From Vicia villosa (taxonomy: Eukaryota > Streptophyta > Magnoliopsida > Fabales > Fabaceae), in contig NW_026705228.1 in the NCBI RefSeq assembly GCF_029867415.1, positions 744,001 to 808,000 on the forward strand: a stretch of 64,000 bases of DNA. The letters are read 5' to 3'. The notes beneath the pieces are model-generated. The model saw only the letters and a program-made list of their open reading frames with translations, was not told the DNA's origin and did not search any database. Both the position numbers and the translations under genes were made by a program. Positions 22,953 to 33,449 of the stretch are shown here, one piece after another; position 1 is the stretch's first letter, and each line of letters begins with the position of its first letter.

Positions 22953-24678
22953 GATGAGGGTGAAGACAAAAATGCAAATGTAGATGTAAATGTATGACAA
23001 CATGAAAATGCGAATGTATGCGAGAGACTCCTTGTATTATAACTCCGCGCATGCAATGCAGATGCGTGACGTATAATCCTAGGGATAACCTTAGAGGCGA
23101 CATTAGGCCTTATTGAAATTCTTGCGAGATAAACGTTACGACACGCCAATGGAAATCCCTTAGATTAGGGAATATGCAGAAGGTAGCGGCTGGTGACCGT
23201 TTAAAACAGTCACCAAGTCTCATGGTCATCGAGAGGCCAATCAACGTGTACCAATGAAGTTGTCCTTGGTGGGAAGGTTCTCTGTGTGGAACACAACTTA
23301 TCTAAGGACGATATCGGATGAAGTGAAATCCCTACAGGCTAGGAATGAAAGACGTAGCGACGGGAATCCAAACCCTACAAGTTAGAGGGTGTGCGGAAAC
23401 AAGCATGGAGTGATCGTTCAGGACAGTCACTAGATCTCGTAGCCATCGAGAGGCCAATCGAACGCATGCTAATGAAGTTGTCCTTGGGGGAAGGACGCGT
23501 CATTGTGAAAACACATGGATGTAAAAGAAAATCCCTATAGGCTAGGGAGTACGTAGGAGTAAGCACTAGGTGACCGTTCAAGATAGTCACCGAATCGCAG
23601 GGCCATCGAGAGGCCAATTGACGTATGCTAACAAAGACGTCCTTCGTATGAAGGATGCATTTTTAGAAATATAATCCCTATAGGGTAGGGAATGCGTAGG
23701 TGTAAGCACATGGTGACTGTTCAAAGTAGTCACTGGATCGCATGGCCATTAAGAGGCCAATCGACGTGCGTAAACGAAGATGTCCTTCGTGGGAAGGACA
23801 CGTAGTTGTAAAATACAAAGATATAAAAGGAAAGTCCCTACAGGCTAGGGAGTGCGTAGATATAGGCGTGGAGTGACCGTTCATGACAGTCACTAGGTCT
23901 CATGGCCATCGAGAGGCCAATCAACGTGCCTAAATGGAGGTGTCCTTCGTGGGAAGGACATGGTATTGGAAACAGAGTCCCTGTAGGTCAGGGAACGCTT
24001 AGGAACACCTGCAAAAATTAAAACGCAAGATATTCGAAGTATATAAATTGTAAACACATATATAATAAGCACGTAAGCACATAAATCATAGGTTCATAGG
24101 TTCGACGTAACGGCTTAGGGTGCCTACCCTTCCCATGGGAATGTTCTATAAGGTCTCATGGGATCGTTCGTAGCCGCCGAGACTTTTTGTCTCTTTGGAT
24201 TTTGGAACAACTCATTGGTCCATGAGGTTCGAATTTTAGGGGTTGGTTCCCAGAGAGATCAGCTAAATACCCAGTCCAGCCCTCAACAAGGTCGAGCCTC
24301 GTATCAGACCTTTCCGAATATTTAACCCACTCTGAGTGGAATTATAATAAGACTCGTAGGCGATGTAATTCCCCTCTGGTCATTATTATAATTCCCACGC
24401 TTAGGCTTAACAGCAATTTATAATATCCCAACAGAATAAAATAAAATAACAAATATAAAAATATTTAATTAAATTGAACGTAGATGAATAAATCGCAGAT
24501 GAATAAATAAATAAATAAAAATTTAAATATTTAATAAAAAAGGAAAACCTAAATTCTAAACCAAACCCTAATTTGGGCAAACTAGCCAAACCCTAATAGC
24601 TAGCCACAAACCTAAATAATTTGCCAAACCTAAACCCTGCCAAAACCTAGGAGCATAATAATTCACCATTTTTAGTTG
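22953..24678 (-). other. LARD internal region, right part (5' leader, non-coding)
   Basis: Lies between the primer site and the unknown ORF. No coding sequence recognised. It contains a degenerate repeat at 23170-24000 and an AT-rich, stop-rich stretch at 24400-24660. Confidence 0.6.
23170..24000. repeat. Degenerate direct repeats in the LARD leader
   Basis: Five copies of a unit containing GTGACCGTTCA, CCATCGAGAGGCCAATC, TGTCCTTCGTGGGAAGGA and CCCTACAGGCTAGGGA. The AGAGGCCAAT core recurs near 23230, 23446, 23605, 23749 and 23906, so spacing is irregular (about 140-216 bp). Confidence 0.75.
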
Positions 24679-24696
24679 TCCCCAGCAGAGTCGCCA
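24679..24696 (-). other. Primer-binding site of the LARD (Arg-tRNA type)
   Basis: On the - strand TGGCGACTCTGCTGGGGA, two bases inside the LTR. TGGCGACTC complements the 3' end GAGTCGCCA of plant Arg-tRNA, the primer known for Ogre-like elements. Confidence 0.75.
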
Positions 24697-25382
24697 GCTG
24701 TAGCAACCTGCTCTAAAAATTTAGCTTTTAGAGTCGCCACCTATTCTGAAGGGCGAATATGAAACCCTACGCAGTTAAGAGATCGGGGTAAGTTATTATA
24801 ATCAGGTCGAGGGAAGGTGTTAGGCACCCTCAACCCTTTCCTATGGCTTTGAATCTAAGATAATAGTTTATGGCTAAAATATTTAGGTTTTATAGCTAAG
24901 GAAGTGAATAGGGGAAAAATTGAGATTTTAGGGAGGGGGACTCGCCTTGGTTATCCAAGTGCCTACGTATATCCTTAGGGAGAATCAGAGTCAACGTAGT
25001 TCGGGCACAAGGTTGTACGCCTTTGAATTAGAGTTGATATGGTTTGAAGGCTTTTTGAATGGCCTGTCGTAGTTTTGAATTTGATATGAAAGGCATTTTG
25101 AATTGCCTAGGATAAAAATCCATAGTGTCATGGTTTAGTGTGTATTAGATTTGGGCGTACAACCCTGACTTGCTATGGCACCGTTAGATGCGGTGACCAA
25201 TAGGTTTGGTCAGTATAGCTAACGGATTAGGGGCATTGCTGGTTACTCAGATCGATAGATTCGATCATCGCGGGCAGCAAATTAAAATGTATTTTAATTA
25301 TATATATTTTTTTTATCTCTCGTCTAATGCGACTAATAGCTTTAGTCGGGTCGAGGAGAGAATTAAACTTGAATCGATTACT

Positions 25383-25440
25383 ATTAATAAATAAATTAAA
25401 TCAATTATATTATTAATAAATAAATTAAATCAATTATATT
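25383..25440. repeat. 29-bp tandem duplication in the LARD 5' LTR
   Basis: Two copies of an ATTAATAAATAAATTAAATC-type unit where the other LTR has one. This accounts for the length difference left after removing the MITE. Confidence 0.8.
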
Positions 25441-27111
25441 ATTAATAAATAAATTAAATGATCAAAAATTATTTCTCGTCTACTGCGACTAATAGATTTA
25501 GTCGGTTCGAGGAGAAACTTGGATTAAATCATCAAGAGAGAACAAATAATTAAACAATTAAAATTTCACAAAATTAATTAATTAAATGTTATTTTTTAAT
25601 TTGTAAAGGGGTGTACTCTACGTTTGTTAATCAAATTAGTGGGTGTGAAAAGCGTACGGGCTAGCCCAATTACACATGTGGTCCGCCTGGATCTAGTGTG
25701 GCATGGGGGATGGCTACGGTGTACCCTAGTGTGCGATGGACGGCCATAGTTTTCCTAGACTTTAATCAACGGCATGCATGCGAAGCTGAGTGAGAGACCA
25801 TGATAAGATCTTGGACTATTGCCCCAAAACGAACCAATCACGTGGCCTGGGATTGGCCATGTGTCATACAGTTATTGGACCTAAAGGGATCTTATCCCTT
25901 CCTCTTTTCTTCCCAACAATCAACGTGTTGGCTTACCAACACAATGACTAATGCCCTTTTCATTAATATTTTTTCATTATCTCTTAGTTTTTTTGGTTCT
26001 CTCTCTTGGTTCAAGACAAGAACATGTTTCCTACTCCTCTCTTTTGCTCTCCCCACACCATGTTCATATTATTAGCAAAACCCAGAAACCGCAGACAACT
26101 TCAAACCACCATTAAACCCTCAATCCCAAAAGCATTCCAATCAAAGCAATAAACAAAACAATCTAAGCGTTTTTCGGATTACCTCTTTGCTGTGCGTCTT
26201 CGTATGAGTCTCCTCACTCTTGATCGCTCTTTCTCTCGAAGGTGACGGTGGCGCTGCGAGAAGATGAAGATCGGCGATGGAGAGAACGATGAAGAGTGAC
26301 GGCGGAGAGAAAGGTGAAGAGCGACGGCGTCAAGTTCGCTCGGAGCTTCGCGAAGAAGTTTCTCGAAAAAAAAAAAACCTCGCCGATTCCTCTTCCCCGA
26401 TTTCGTCCCCCTCTCAGTTTCTTCTTCTTTTTCTTTTATAGTCTTAGGGTTTTGTTTTAGTTTAGGGAAGTTTTGATTTAAGCTTTTAGGTGGTTGAGAT
26501 TTGATTCAGATACGATTTGCGTTTGTCATATTGTTTGTAATATTATTCTGACTTAATAAAACTATTTGATTCAATTTGTTAAGATTTGATTTAGTTTTGA
26601 TTGAGATTTGATTCATATGTGTTATGATTCTGCATTTTGATTCCTGAAGATCTCTGGGCCTGGGCAATCTGAATGTGATTAGGGTTTATGTTGGTGTGGG
26701 CGGCGGCGCATAGGAGATGGAGGCTAGGGTTGCGCACGTGCAGCTGCGCTGAAGGAAGGGGATAGTGAACAGGACTCGGGTCACTTGACCCGGTCCGTTG
26801 ACCCGTACGTGGCCCAATTTGTGACTAATCCAACCCAGTACACCACTAATTGATCCTTACCTTAATTAAATTAATTAACAAAGTGACTAATCAATTCCAA
26901 CTAATTTTCTGCTAACTAAATAAAAGATAATAAAAAAATTAAACTTTAATAATAACTATCCTTATGACCTTAATACTAACAACAATCCTAATGTTACCAC
27001 TAATGATAAATCCTAATATTAGTACTAACGATAAATCATAATATTAACACTAATAAACACATAATAATAATACTAGTTAGTAAGAATAAAAAGAGTGAAT
27101 GAAAATAAAAA

Positions 27112-27293
27112 GGGTTAAATAAGTTTTTGGTCCCTATAAATATTTCAGTTTTCATTTTTTGTCCCTCCCGGCCTTTAGGCAACGGTTTTTATTAAAAAAC
27201 CGTTGCCAAAACCAGCTAAAACCGTTGCCAAAATCCAGGAGGGACTAAAAATGAAACTGCAATATTTATAGGGACCAAAAACTTATTTAAGCC
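27112..27293. mobile_element. MITE (182 bp, Mutator-like by TSD)
   Basis: Terminal inverted repeats of about 32 bp (GGGTTAAATAAGTTTTTGG... and its near-complement ending CTTATTTAAGCC) with an inner AACCGTTGCCAAA inverted motif. It is flanked by a 9-bp duplication AAATAAAAA (27103-27111 and 27294-27302). The other LARD LTR has the empty site with one copy, which confirms the insertion. A 9-bp TSD is typical of Mutator-like elements. Similar MITEs are common in legumes. Confidence 0.9.
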
Positions 27294-27514
27294 AAATAAA
27301 AATGAGTAAATGATGAGAAATAAATGGGCCAAAAATGAATTTGGCCTCAAATATTTGCTGTTCACACTCTACTCATTTTAAACCAGTTTATATGGGGGTT
27401 TTATAGGAGAGCGAGTTTAATAATAGGTATATTAAATCCTATGGCTCCTAATTTTTAACGCCCTTAATGAACTGACAGATGTAAATTATACCGGGTAAAT
27501 TTTGGGGTATGACA

Positions 27515-27519
27515 GGTAC
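27515..27519. repeat. LARD target-site duplication, right copy
   Basis: GGTAC directly after the LTR end GGTATGACA, matching 6979-6983. Confidence 0.9.
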
Positions 27520-29032
27520 TATTGTAATAACATCTATATTTTAATAAACGGAACATATTCAAATAATCATCTATAGGTTCAGTAAACTTTCTTTTAATGT
27601 TGGCCAATTACTTAAGACTTATTTTAATTTGCCCCATGTAAAATTGTTCATGGAACAACCTTTCTAGACGAGGCTATGCATCTATAGAATTTGGTGTCAA
27701 CGTAGTGAACCATGTGAATGCATTATTTGTTAATGAACTTAGGAAATATTTTATCCTTAAGTTTTCACAATTCGCCAAATCTCTTGCTTCAGTTAAATAC
27801 TTGGCTATATGTTCAACAGTTGATTCACTAGTATCCCCTAAGAACTTTGTGAATTTGGGGATTTTACAACCCCTTGGTAACTCAGTTTGTAGGATAAAAT
27901 CTGCCAAATGAGATGTGTAGTTTGGCCGTCGAAGCCCTGTGTTCAGACCATTTTTGGGCATGAATCTTTCAATCATGGTAGTTAAATTATTTTCGACCAT
28001 CATGTTATCCTTTCTGACTCTATGGACTAATTCATCTGCATTTTGATCTCTATTAACCATTACTACCCTCCTAGGTTGTTCATCAAGAACATGTTGTCGA
28101 ACCTCCTGTTGTTCTAACCTAGCCCTCATGTCTCTTTCGATGATGTTTTGTATGGGTGGTCGAACTTGATTAATGGTTGGTTCCTCTTCCTGAATTTCTA
28201 CATGGTTTTGCCTACATCGACCAGGTGGTTGAGGAGCCCCAAAGAAATCTACTATGCGTGCCATTTGCGCTGACAATTGTTGATATGATTGGGTATTCTC
28301 TTGATTAGTCCTATTAACATTTTGGATCAAAGGGGAGAATATAGTGTTCATTTCGCGAGCAAGAACTCCAACCATGTCATGGTTACAAGCGTCCATTTGT
28401 TGCCTAAACGCTGCCTGATTATTAGCTGTTAATGTAGGCAATTGGTTTGACGGACCTTGGTTTTGGGCAATTCGACCCACAGAGCCAGCATTTTGAATTG
28501 GTGAAAAAGTGGCCATATTAGGTTGCGTATATGTGGATATGCCATTATGTAATCCAGACATATAAGAGGCTGGCATTCCATAAGGTTTCTCCCTCCAAGG
28601 CCTAAAATTTTCAAACCCAGGTGGCCTAGGGGTTGTAAGTTGTGCCTGATTTCCAAGATATGTCAAAATAGGACCACCTTGAGTACTTGATGGAATATTT
28701 GTTGTACTCACAAAAGGAGGCACAGTAGTCGAACTAATTATAGGCATATTTCTTGTGGACGTTGGTATAGAACTATTCGTAGCCATAGATCCTGTGGATG
28801 TGGGTATGGCCTGGGAACTATTTGTGGCCATAGATCCTATGGATATAGGTATGGCCTGAGAACTAGGCATAATGGTCAATGCATTGGTCGAACTCGCTAC
28901 AACCGTACCTGACCCTTCTGGAGGATTTTGTCCTCCTTTGTCCTTGTTGGTAGTATTAACCATTATTTTAGTATATTTTCTTTTAGGTATTGGTTGTGAA
29001 TTGTTGGTAGTCTTACCACTCCTAAGGTTCAT
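27520..29032 (-). pseudogene. Tat gag, N-terminal half
   Basis: The ATG at 29032 opens 452 codons: a basic start (MNLRSGK), a long low-complexity Ser/Thr/Pro-rich region, then the conserved gag block LPRGCKIPKF and FTWFTTL. A TAG at 27674 ends the frame, but gag similarity continues in the same frame to 27520 (RLFHEQFYMG), with another stop before IDDYLNMFRLLKYR. The domain then resumes on the far side of the LARD at 6983. The leader and primer site lie just upstream. Confidence 0.82.
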
Positions 29033-29116
29033 ACACCGCTTTGGTATATTTTAAATAAAAGAAGACAATAACAACTTGTAATTGAAAACTTATGAATTCT
29101 TAAACTTTCGACACAA

Positions 29117-29134
29117 GTCCCACCGGGTGTGCCA
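29117..29134 (-). other. Primer-binding site of the Tat element
   Basis: On the - strand TGGCACACCCGGTGGGAC lies three bases inside the LTR end. It has the expected TGG start and position. The matching tRNA is not certain; it resembles a Lys-tRNA site but differs at several positions. Confidence 0.65.
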
Positions 29135-29137
29135 GTT

Positions 29138-30009
29138 TGTTTACCAGTGATTTCTAACAAACAAACACTAGTCTTCCAAACTTTATAATTTGGTAACTTA
29201 CAGTATCGACTAGATTGATCCTAGGACATGTGTCTTAATGTTTTAGTCTTCTCTAAGTTCATTTTATAAGTGAGTGTGACTGTGACTTATCAAGGGAAAC
29301 AAGATTTGTTTGTAAAGGAAACTAAGTATTGTCTAAGTACAAAGAACAAGCCTTCGACTATAAAATACTAGGTAAAATGTAAAGGTCCAATTTAAAAAAT
29401 TGCAAGAATTGTAAAGTGCAGAAAAGTAAAGGTTCGACAGAAATGTAAAAGGTTCTGATTTAAAGTAAAGAGAAATAAATGACGAAAGACTGGTATTGCT
29501 GAAATTGTAAATAACTTTAAAGGAAAGAACAATGGTGTTGTTATACATACATAATCAAGAGACTCTTTTCTCTCGCCCCGATACTTCGAGTATTTGAGTG
29601 ATTCTTTGTATACAATGCAAAAACACACAAATCTTAACATCTAAGACTCCTATTTATAATAATTCGACCCTAAAGGCCTCTACACAGATGTGCGCCACGT
29701 TTGATATTTCAAATGATAAATATTCTGATGATACCACGCGTCCTTCTGGCGAAAAGAAGTAAATTCAAATTTTAAACTTTCCCGCTCGAAGCTTTTTGAA
29801 ATCATCCAACGCAGCTGTCGAAGTACATTTCTCCGTATTCTAAAATATTTCAATCATGCACTTGATCTTATATTTCACTTCGACATATTAAGTCTTCACA
29901 AGGATAAAAATAAAGAAGAAATAACCTTTATGAAGCCATTTTTCATGCTAACTTAGAACATGACATTCTTAAATCACCTTTGATCAAGGGTCGAAATTTT
30001 CAGCTAACA
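29138..30009 (-). repeat. 5' LTR of the Tat element (872 bp)
   Basis: On the - strand it starts TGTTAGCTGAAAATTTCGACCC and ends CACTGGTAAACA, followed by the primer site. The right boundary is where the Tekay zinc-knuckle frame is broken. The right flank is CACAC (30010-30014); the matching left TSD lies outside the window. Confidence 0.8.
29651..29658 (-). promoter_or_regulatory. Putative TATA box of the Tat LTR
   Basis: TATAAATA on the - strand, about 350 bp inside the LTR start, a usual U3 position. Confidence 0.5.
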
Positions 30010-30321
30010 CACACTTGGTACTAATGTGCCCTTGCTCACTAAAATTGTAGCAAGTCACACTCGAACCACTCCTACAATCCACATCTTTGTTACCCAGCTT
30101 GTTACACTTGAAACATCTTCCAGAATTCTTGTCGCATTCATTAGCACAATGTCCTTCGACACCACACTTGAAGCACTTAACCGGAGCACTAGTTCTTCCC
30201 AACTTGGCTTCCCGCCATAACTTGATTTCTTCTTCTTATCATCATACACTTTTCCACGGTATTGACCTTTTCCTTTTCCATCATTTGGAGTCTTGTAGTG
30301 AGAAGCACTCTCTCTACTATC
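30010..30321 (-). pseudogene. gag: Tekay-like Gag, zinc-knuckle part
   Basis: Contains a basic linker (GKGKGQYRGKVYDDKKKK) and then two CCHC knuckles (CFKCGVEGHCANEC, CFKCNKLG...), plus a third, imperfect one with Phe-Ser in place of Cys (CYNFSEQGHISTKC). A frame change separates linker and knuckles, and the last residues before the stop at 29984 come from the Tat LTR. It was contiguous with 32104-32741 before the solo LTR inserted. Confidence 0.8.
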
Positions 30322-32103
30322 CGTTAGAACAAGATTGGGATCTTTGTTCAAAATTTGGTTTTGATGATAACAAGTATATATTTTGTTAGTAACAATTTTA
30401 TTACTAATAGTTTTATTAAGTGTGTAGATGTTCCTACAAGACTCATTCAACATGCAGGATATGAAACAAGCATTTTAATTATATCAGAAATCTACCAAGT
30501 CCAAAAGTTCAGAGAATGTCCAAACGATAGATGAGAAGTTCCGAAGAATTAAGCTTCAGCACATCAATAAAAACAATAATGATAAAGTAACATGTGAACC
30601 TTGGAACCACATGAAAGTAGATACAAGCTCAGCTTACAAGTTATCTCTGTATTCAAGATAAGACATGCCTTGGAAGCATCTCCTTGCAGTACACGTGTTA
30701 CAATGCATTTATTGAAAACATTCAAAATGTTCCAACGGTACTATTCAATTGGCTATAAAAGAACAAGAGCCTTAAATCAAAAGGTGTGGAATGCATGCAT
30801 AATTGAACCAAGTTACACAAAATAAATCCACAGAAAAGAAGAAAAAGAAAGTAAGAGTGTGTTAAGTGCTACAACATGTCCATATAAAGAAAACCGAGTG
30901 AAGAAAAGAAGTTTTTGCATGTTATGCAATATGCTCCAGTGGAGTAATGAAAGTAAGAAATATATTTGAAAGATTTCCACAAATACATGATCAAAATATT
31001 AAATCCTCACATTCGATGGATAGTAGAGGAACAACTCAAGTATTAAATCCTCACATTACTAAATACACTGAGTTGTTCCTCTACAGTGTAGTATGTTTGC
31101 TTAGGTTCATTAATGTGGTTCTAGCTTGACAAGCTCCTTGATAATTATAAAATGTGGAAAGGAAGATCATTACACATGAAGCAATTTAAAACAAGAGTTG
31201 TTGCTCTTACTCTGCTTCCAGACAAATGAAGACGAGGATCAAATTGAAGAAGCACTCAATACAAAGAGCTAATTCTTTTACTCTCCTTATCAACAAAGGA
31301 GTGAAGATCTCGTCCTGAAGAAGAAGACAAGAAGACTACAAGATAATTCTTGTAAGAATACATATGACACAAGAGTTTTTACTTATATTGTGTTATCTCT
31401 TAAGAATCTTTTAACCACTTGTTTAGACACCAGAAGTGATTACTTGTCAGTGTATCAAAATAATATGTACCTAGATAACAAGAAAATCTGCTTGTTGAGA
31501 AGCATCGTATTGTAATCAAACTTAATGTCAATTATTCCTTAAGTGACCAAGTAAAGGTCAGAATCTTGAGATGACAGTGACTATGGTCATTATGGAAATC
31601 CTCTTAGAAGACCAAGTGAAAGTCAGAAGTTTAAAGGGGTCAATGAATGTTATATCTGTGAATCAGATCACTGAACAATTCATTGGAGTTAGTCACGACA
31701 GTTGGTTGTGCAGTTGCAATCAAGATTGGTTATAGTGGATTAAGTCCTTGAAGAAGGCAAAATCACCTGAGGAGGGTGGAATGGAGGTAGCCTTATTGAG
31801 AAGGTGAACCAGGATAAAAATGAATGTGTCTTTTACTTTCTTAATCTTCATTTAACCCAGAATTTCTATGCTGTCCTTATTTAGAAATTGTGCTTAACAA
31901 AGTCAGAAGTTCTGATGAAGAAAAGAAACTAAATGAATGTATATCTAGTTGGTTATGCATTATCATGCTTCCTCAATATTATCTAAAGCATATCCAAAAA
32001 GATGAGATATTAGAATAAAGAAAAGATTCACCAAAAGGGAAATAAATATTGAAGAACACAATTCAACCCCCCCCCCCCTTTCTTGTGTTTTTCTCCACCT
32101 TCA
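30322..32103 (+). mobile_element. Solo LTR of a SIRE-type copia element (1782 bp)
   Basis: Starts CGTTAGAACAAGATTGGG (the usual TG has become CG) and ends CCCCCCCTTTCTTGTG...CCACCTTCA, like the SIRE LTR. Flanks CTATC (30317-30321) and TTATC (32104-32108) match at 4 of 5 bases. Excising it rejoins the Tekay gag. A TATA box TATAAAAG lies at 30754-30761. Only one LTR, no internal part. Confidence 0.82.
31023..31084. repeat. 16-bp perfect hairpin in the solo SIRE LTR
   Basis: GTAGAGGAACAACTCA (31023-31038) and its exact complement TGAGTTGTTCCTCTAC (31069-31084) with a 30-base loop. A direct repeat ATTAAATCCTCACATT lies just before and inside it. Confidence 0.8.
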
Positions 32104-32741
32104 TTATCCTCATCATAAATACGACTCTTGTTAACCAACTCCGCAAAACGAGAAATTTGTTGGTAACCAATAGGCTTCTTAATGTCATGCCTCAAACCGT
32201 TCACAAATTTCAAACACTTGGACCTTTCAGCATTCATAGTATTGTAATAGGGACAATACTTGATCAACTCTTGGAATTTTGCAGCATACTTCGCCACAGT
32301 TCCATTCCCTTGCTTCAACTCAAGAAATTCCACCTCTTTCTTTCCATGGACATCTTCTGGAAAATAGTTCTCCAAGAATGTATCGTGAAAAAGATCCCAA
32401 ATAATCTGAATACCCTCTTCTTCAAACCTCTGAGCAGTGTTACCCCACCAATTCTCAGCTTCTCTATCAAGCATGTGGGTGCCAAACTGCATCTTCTGCA
32501 CATCAGTACAATTCATAACTCGAAAGATCTTCTCAATCGCTTTCAACCATTCTTGCGCCTTATCAGGTTCATGCTCTCCCTCAAAGATAGGCATATTATT
32601 CCTCTGGAATTTCCCCAAAGCACGAAACTCATCATCATCACCATTCCGATTACCAGCATTCACTTGAGGAATCTGACCTAGAGATCCAGCCAACATCCTC
32701 AATGCTTCAGCAATGGCATCATCATTCCTTCTAGCAACCAT
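32104..32741 (-). pseudogene. gag: Tekay-like Gag, N-terminal part
   Basis: The ATG at 32741 (MVARRNDDAIAEAL) is preferred to the upstream non-ATG codon at 32774. It holds the retrotransposon gag domain: FQRNNMPIFEGEHEPDKAQEW, AENWWGNT, FLENYFPEDVHGKKEVEFL, GNGTVAKYAAKFQEL and CLKFVNGLRHDIKKPIGY, as in Tekay/Del chromoviruses. It is cut after RIYDEDN by the solo LTR. A pseudogene because of the insertions, although this half has no stop. Confidence 0.85.
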
Positions 32742-32857
32742 CGTCCTAAGACAACCAACAACCAAAATAGACAAAACAGTATTGGTCGTGTCAGATACAC
32801 AAATCTAATACAACGGGAATAAAAGACATTAATGACCTTGACCAACTGGTCGACAAT

Positions 32858-32869
32858 GCTCTGATACCA
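32858..32869 (-). other. Primer-binding site, initiator Met-tRNA (Tekay-like element)
   Basis: TGGTATCAGAGC on the - strand, four bases inside the LTR end, an exact match to the standard Met-tRNA site. Confidence 0.9.
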
Positions 32870-32928
32870 CTAATGTAACACCCATTTTCTAAACCCCAAA
32901 TCATAACAAATATTCACAGAGTATATTA

Positions 32929-32933
32929 AAATG
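32929..32933. repeat. Tork-like element TSD, left copy
   Basis: AAATG, repeated at 37946-37950. Confidence 0.9.
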
Positions 32934-33424
32934 TGTGAGATATTGGATCAAACTCTAGTATTGTCGAAGGGTAGCTTCTTGGTTCGACAGTTCGACAGAG
33001 TTAAGCATGAAGTCGAAGGATTGTTCACATGCTGGTGTCGAAGTGTGCATGCTGTAGTCGAAGATGGGTCTAGCATGCAGATGTCGAAGATGCTAGGGTT
33101 GTTAGCATGTTAAATTAGGTTTTAGTGTTTAAACCCTAATTTGTTAAGTTAGCTTGTTTATTAAGTTGGCTTGTGTAATGGGCCTTGCTGAAAAAGCCCA
33201 TTAGTTAGTATGTTAGGTTTTATTATAAATAGCATACTAGTCTCTTATCATTGCTAAGCTGCAAATCCTAATTTAGGGTGAGAGAGGTTATTTGTTATTC
33301 TTGTAAACTTGTAATCTTGTTTTAAGAGAAAGTGAAAGAATATCAGTTATAACCAATTCTTGTGTTCTTATTCTCTTCCCTAATTCCCTATTATACTTTG
33401 TTATTGGTATCGTTTTTCACAACA
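32934..33424 (+). repeat. 5' LTR of the Tork-like element (491 bp)
   Basis: TGTGAGATATTGG...TTTTTCACAACA. It carries several TCGAAG/TTCGACA repeats and a TATA box TATAAATA at 33224-33231. Confidence 0.95.
33224..33231 (+). promoter_or_regulatory. TATA box of the Tork-like LTR
   Basis: TATAAATA about 290 bp into the 5' LTR; copy at 37745-37752 in the 3' LTR. Confidence 0.6.
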
Positions 33425-33426
33425 AA

Positions 33427-33443
33427 TTGGTGCGGTGAGCGTG
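33427..33443 (+). other. Probable primer-binding site of the Tork-like element (non-canonical)
   Basis: TTGGTGCGGTGAGCGTG lies right after the LTR where copia elements usually have TGGTATCAGAGC. It shares TGGT and GAGC-like bases but is not the Met-tRNA site. The priming tRNA is unknown. Confidence 0.45.
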
Positions 33444-33449
33444 GAGAAG

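Larger units (their letters stand above)
6984..27514 (-). mobile_element. Non-autonomous LTR retrotransposon (LARD), 20.5 kb with nested SIRE
   Basis: Two long LTRs (6984-9580 and 24699-27514) flank about 6.2 kb of internal sequence once the nested SIRE (13818-22734) is removed. TSD GGTAC lies at 6979-6983 and 27515-27519. The primer site next to the right LTR fixes the orientation as -. No gag, protease, RT, RNase H or integrase was found internally, only degenerate tandem repeats and one 123-codon frame of unknown identity. It therefore looks like a large retrotransposon derivative mobilised in trans. LTR terminus and Arg-type primer site resemble Ogre elements. By eye the LTRs differ by roughly fifteen substitutions, so the insertion is young. 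Confidence 0.9.
24699..27514 (-). repeat. 5' LTR of the LARD (2816 bp, carries a MITE)
   Basis: Same sequence as 6984-9580 with few changes. The extra length is explained by a 182-bp MITE with its 9-bp TSD (27103-27302) and one extra copy of a 29-bp AT-rich unit at 25383-25440. Confidence 0.9.
2182..30009 (-). mobile_element. Tat-lineage Ty3/gypsy retrotransposon, decayed and interrupted
   Basis: Reading leftwards on the - strand the order is 5' LTR (29138-30009), primer site, gag, protease, RNase H, second (archaeal-type) RNase H and integrase. The dual RNase H places it in the Tat group of gypsy elements. It is interrupted by the LARD at 6984-27514 inside gag and cut on the left by an Ogre-type LTR; its 3' LTR is not in the window. 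Several frameshifts, in-frame stops and a large RT deletion make it inactive. It is inserted in the gag of a Tekay-like element: the zinc-knuckle frame runs directly into its LTR. Confidence 0.88.

Noticed and set aside
24679..24696. Possible tRNA gene
   Set aside because: Only the 3' end complement of a tRNA is present next to an LTR: a primer-binding site, not a gene.
32742..32774. Upstream start of the Tekay-like gag at 32774
   Set aside because: The codon there is TTG; the ATG at 32741 starts the conserved gag sequence.
33435..33449. Upstream start of the Tork-like gag at 33435
   Set aside because: The codon there is GTG; the first ATG in frame is at 33450 in a plant context.
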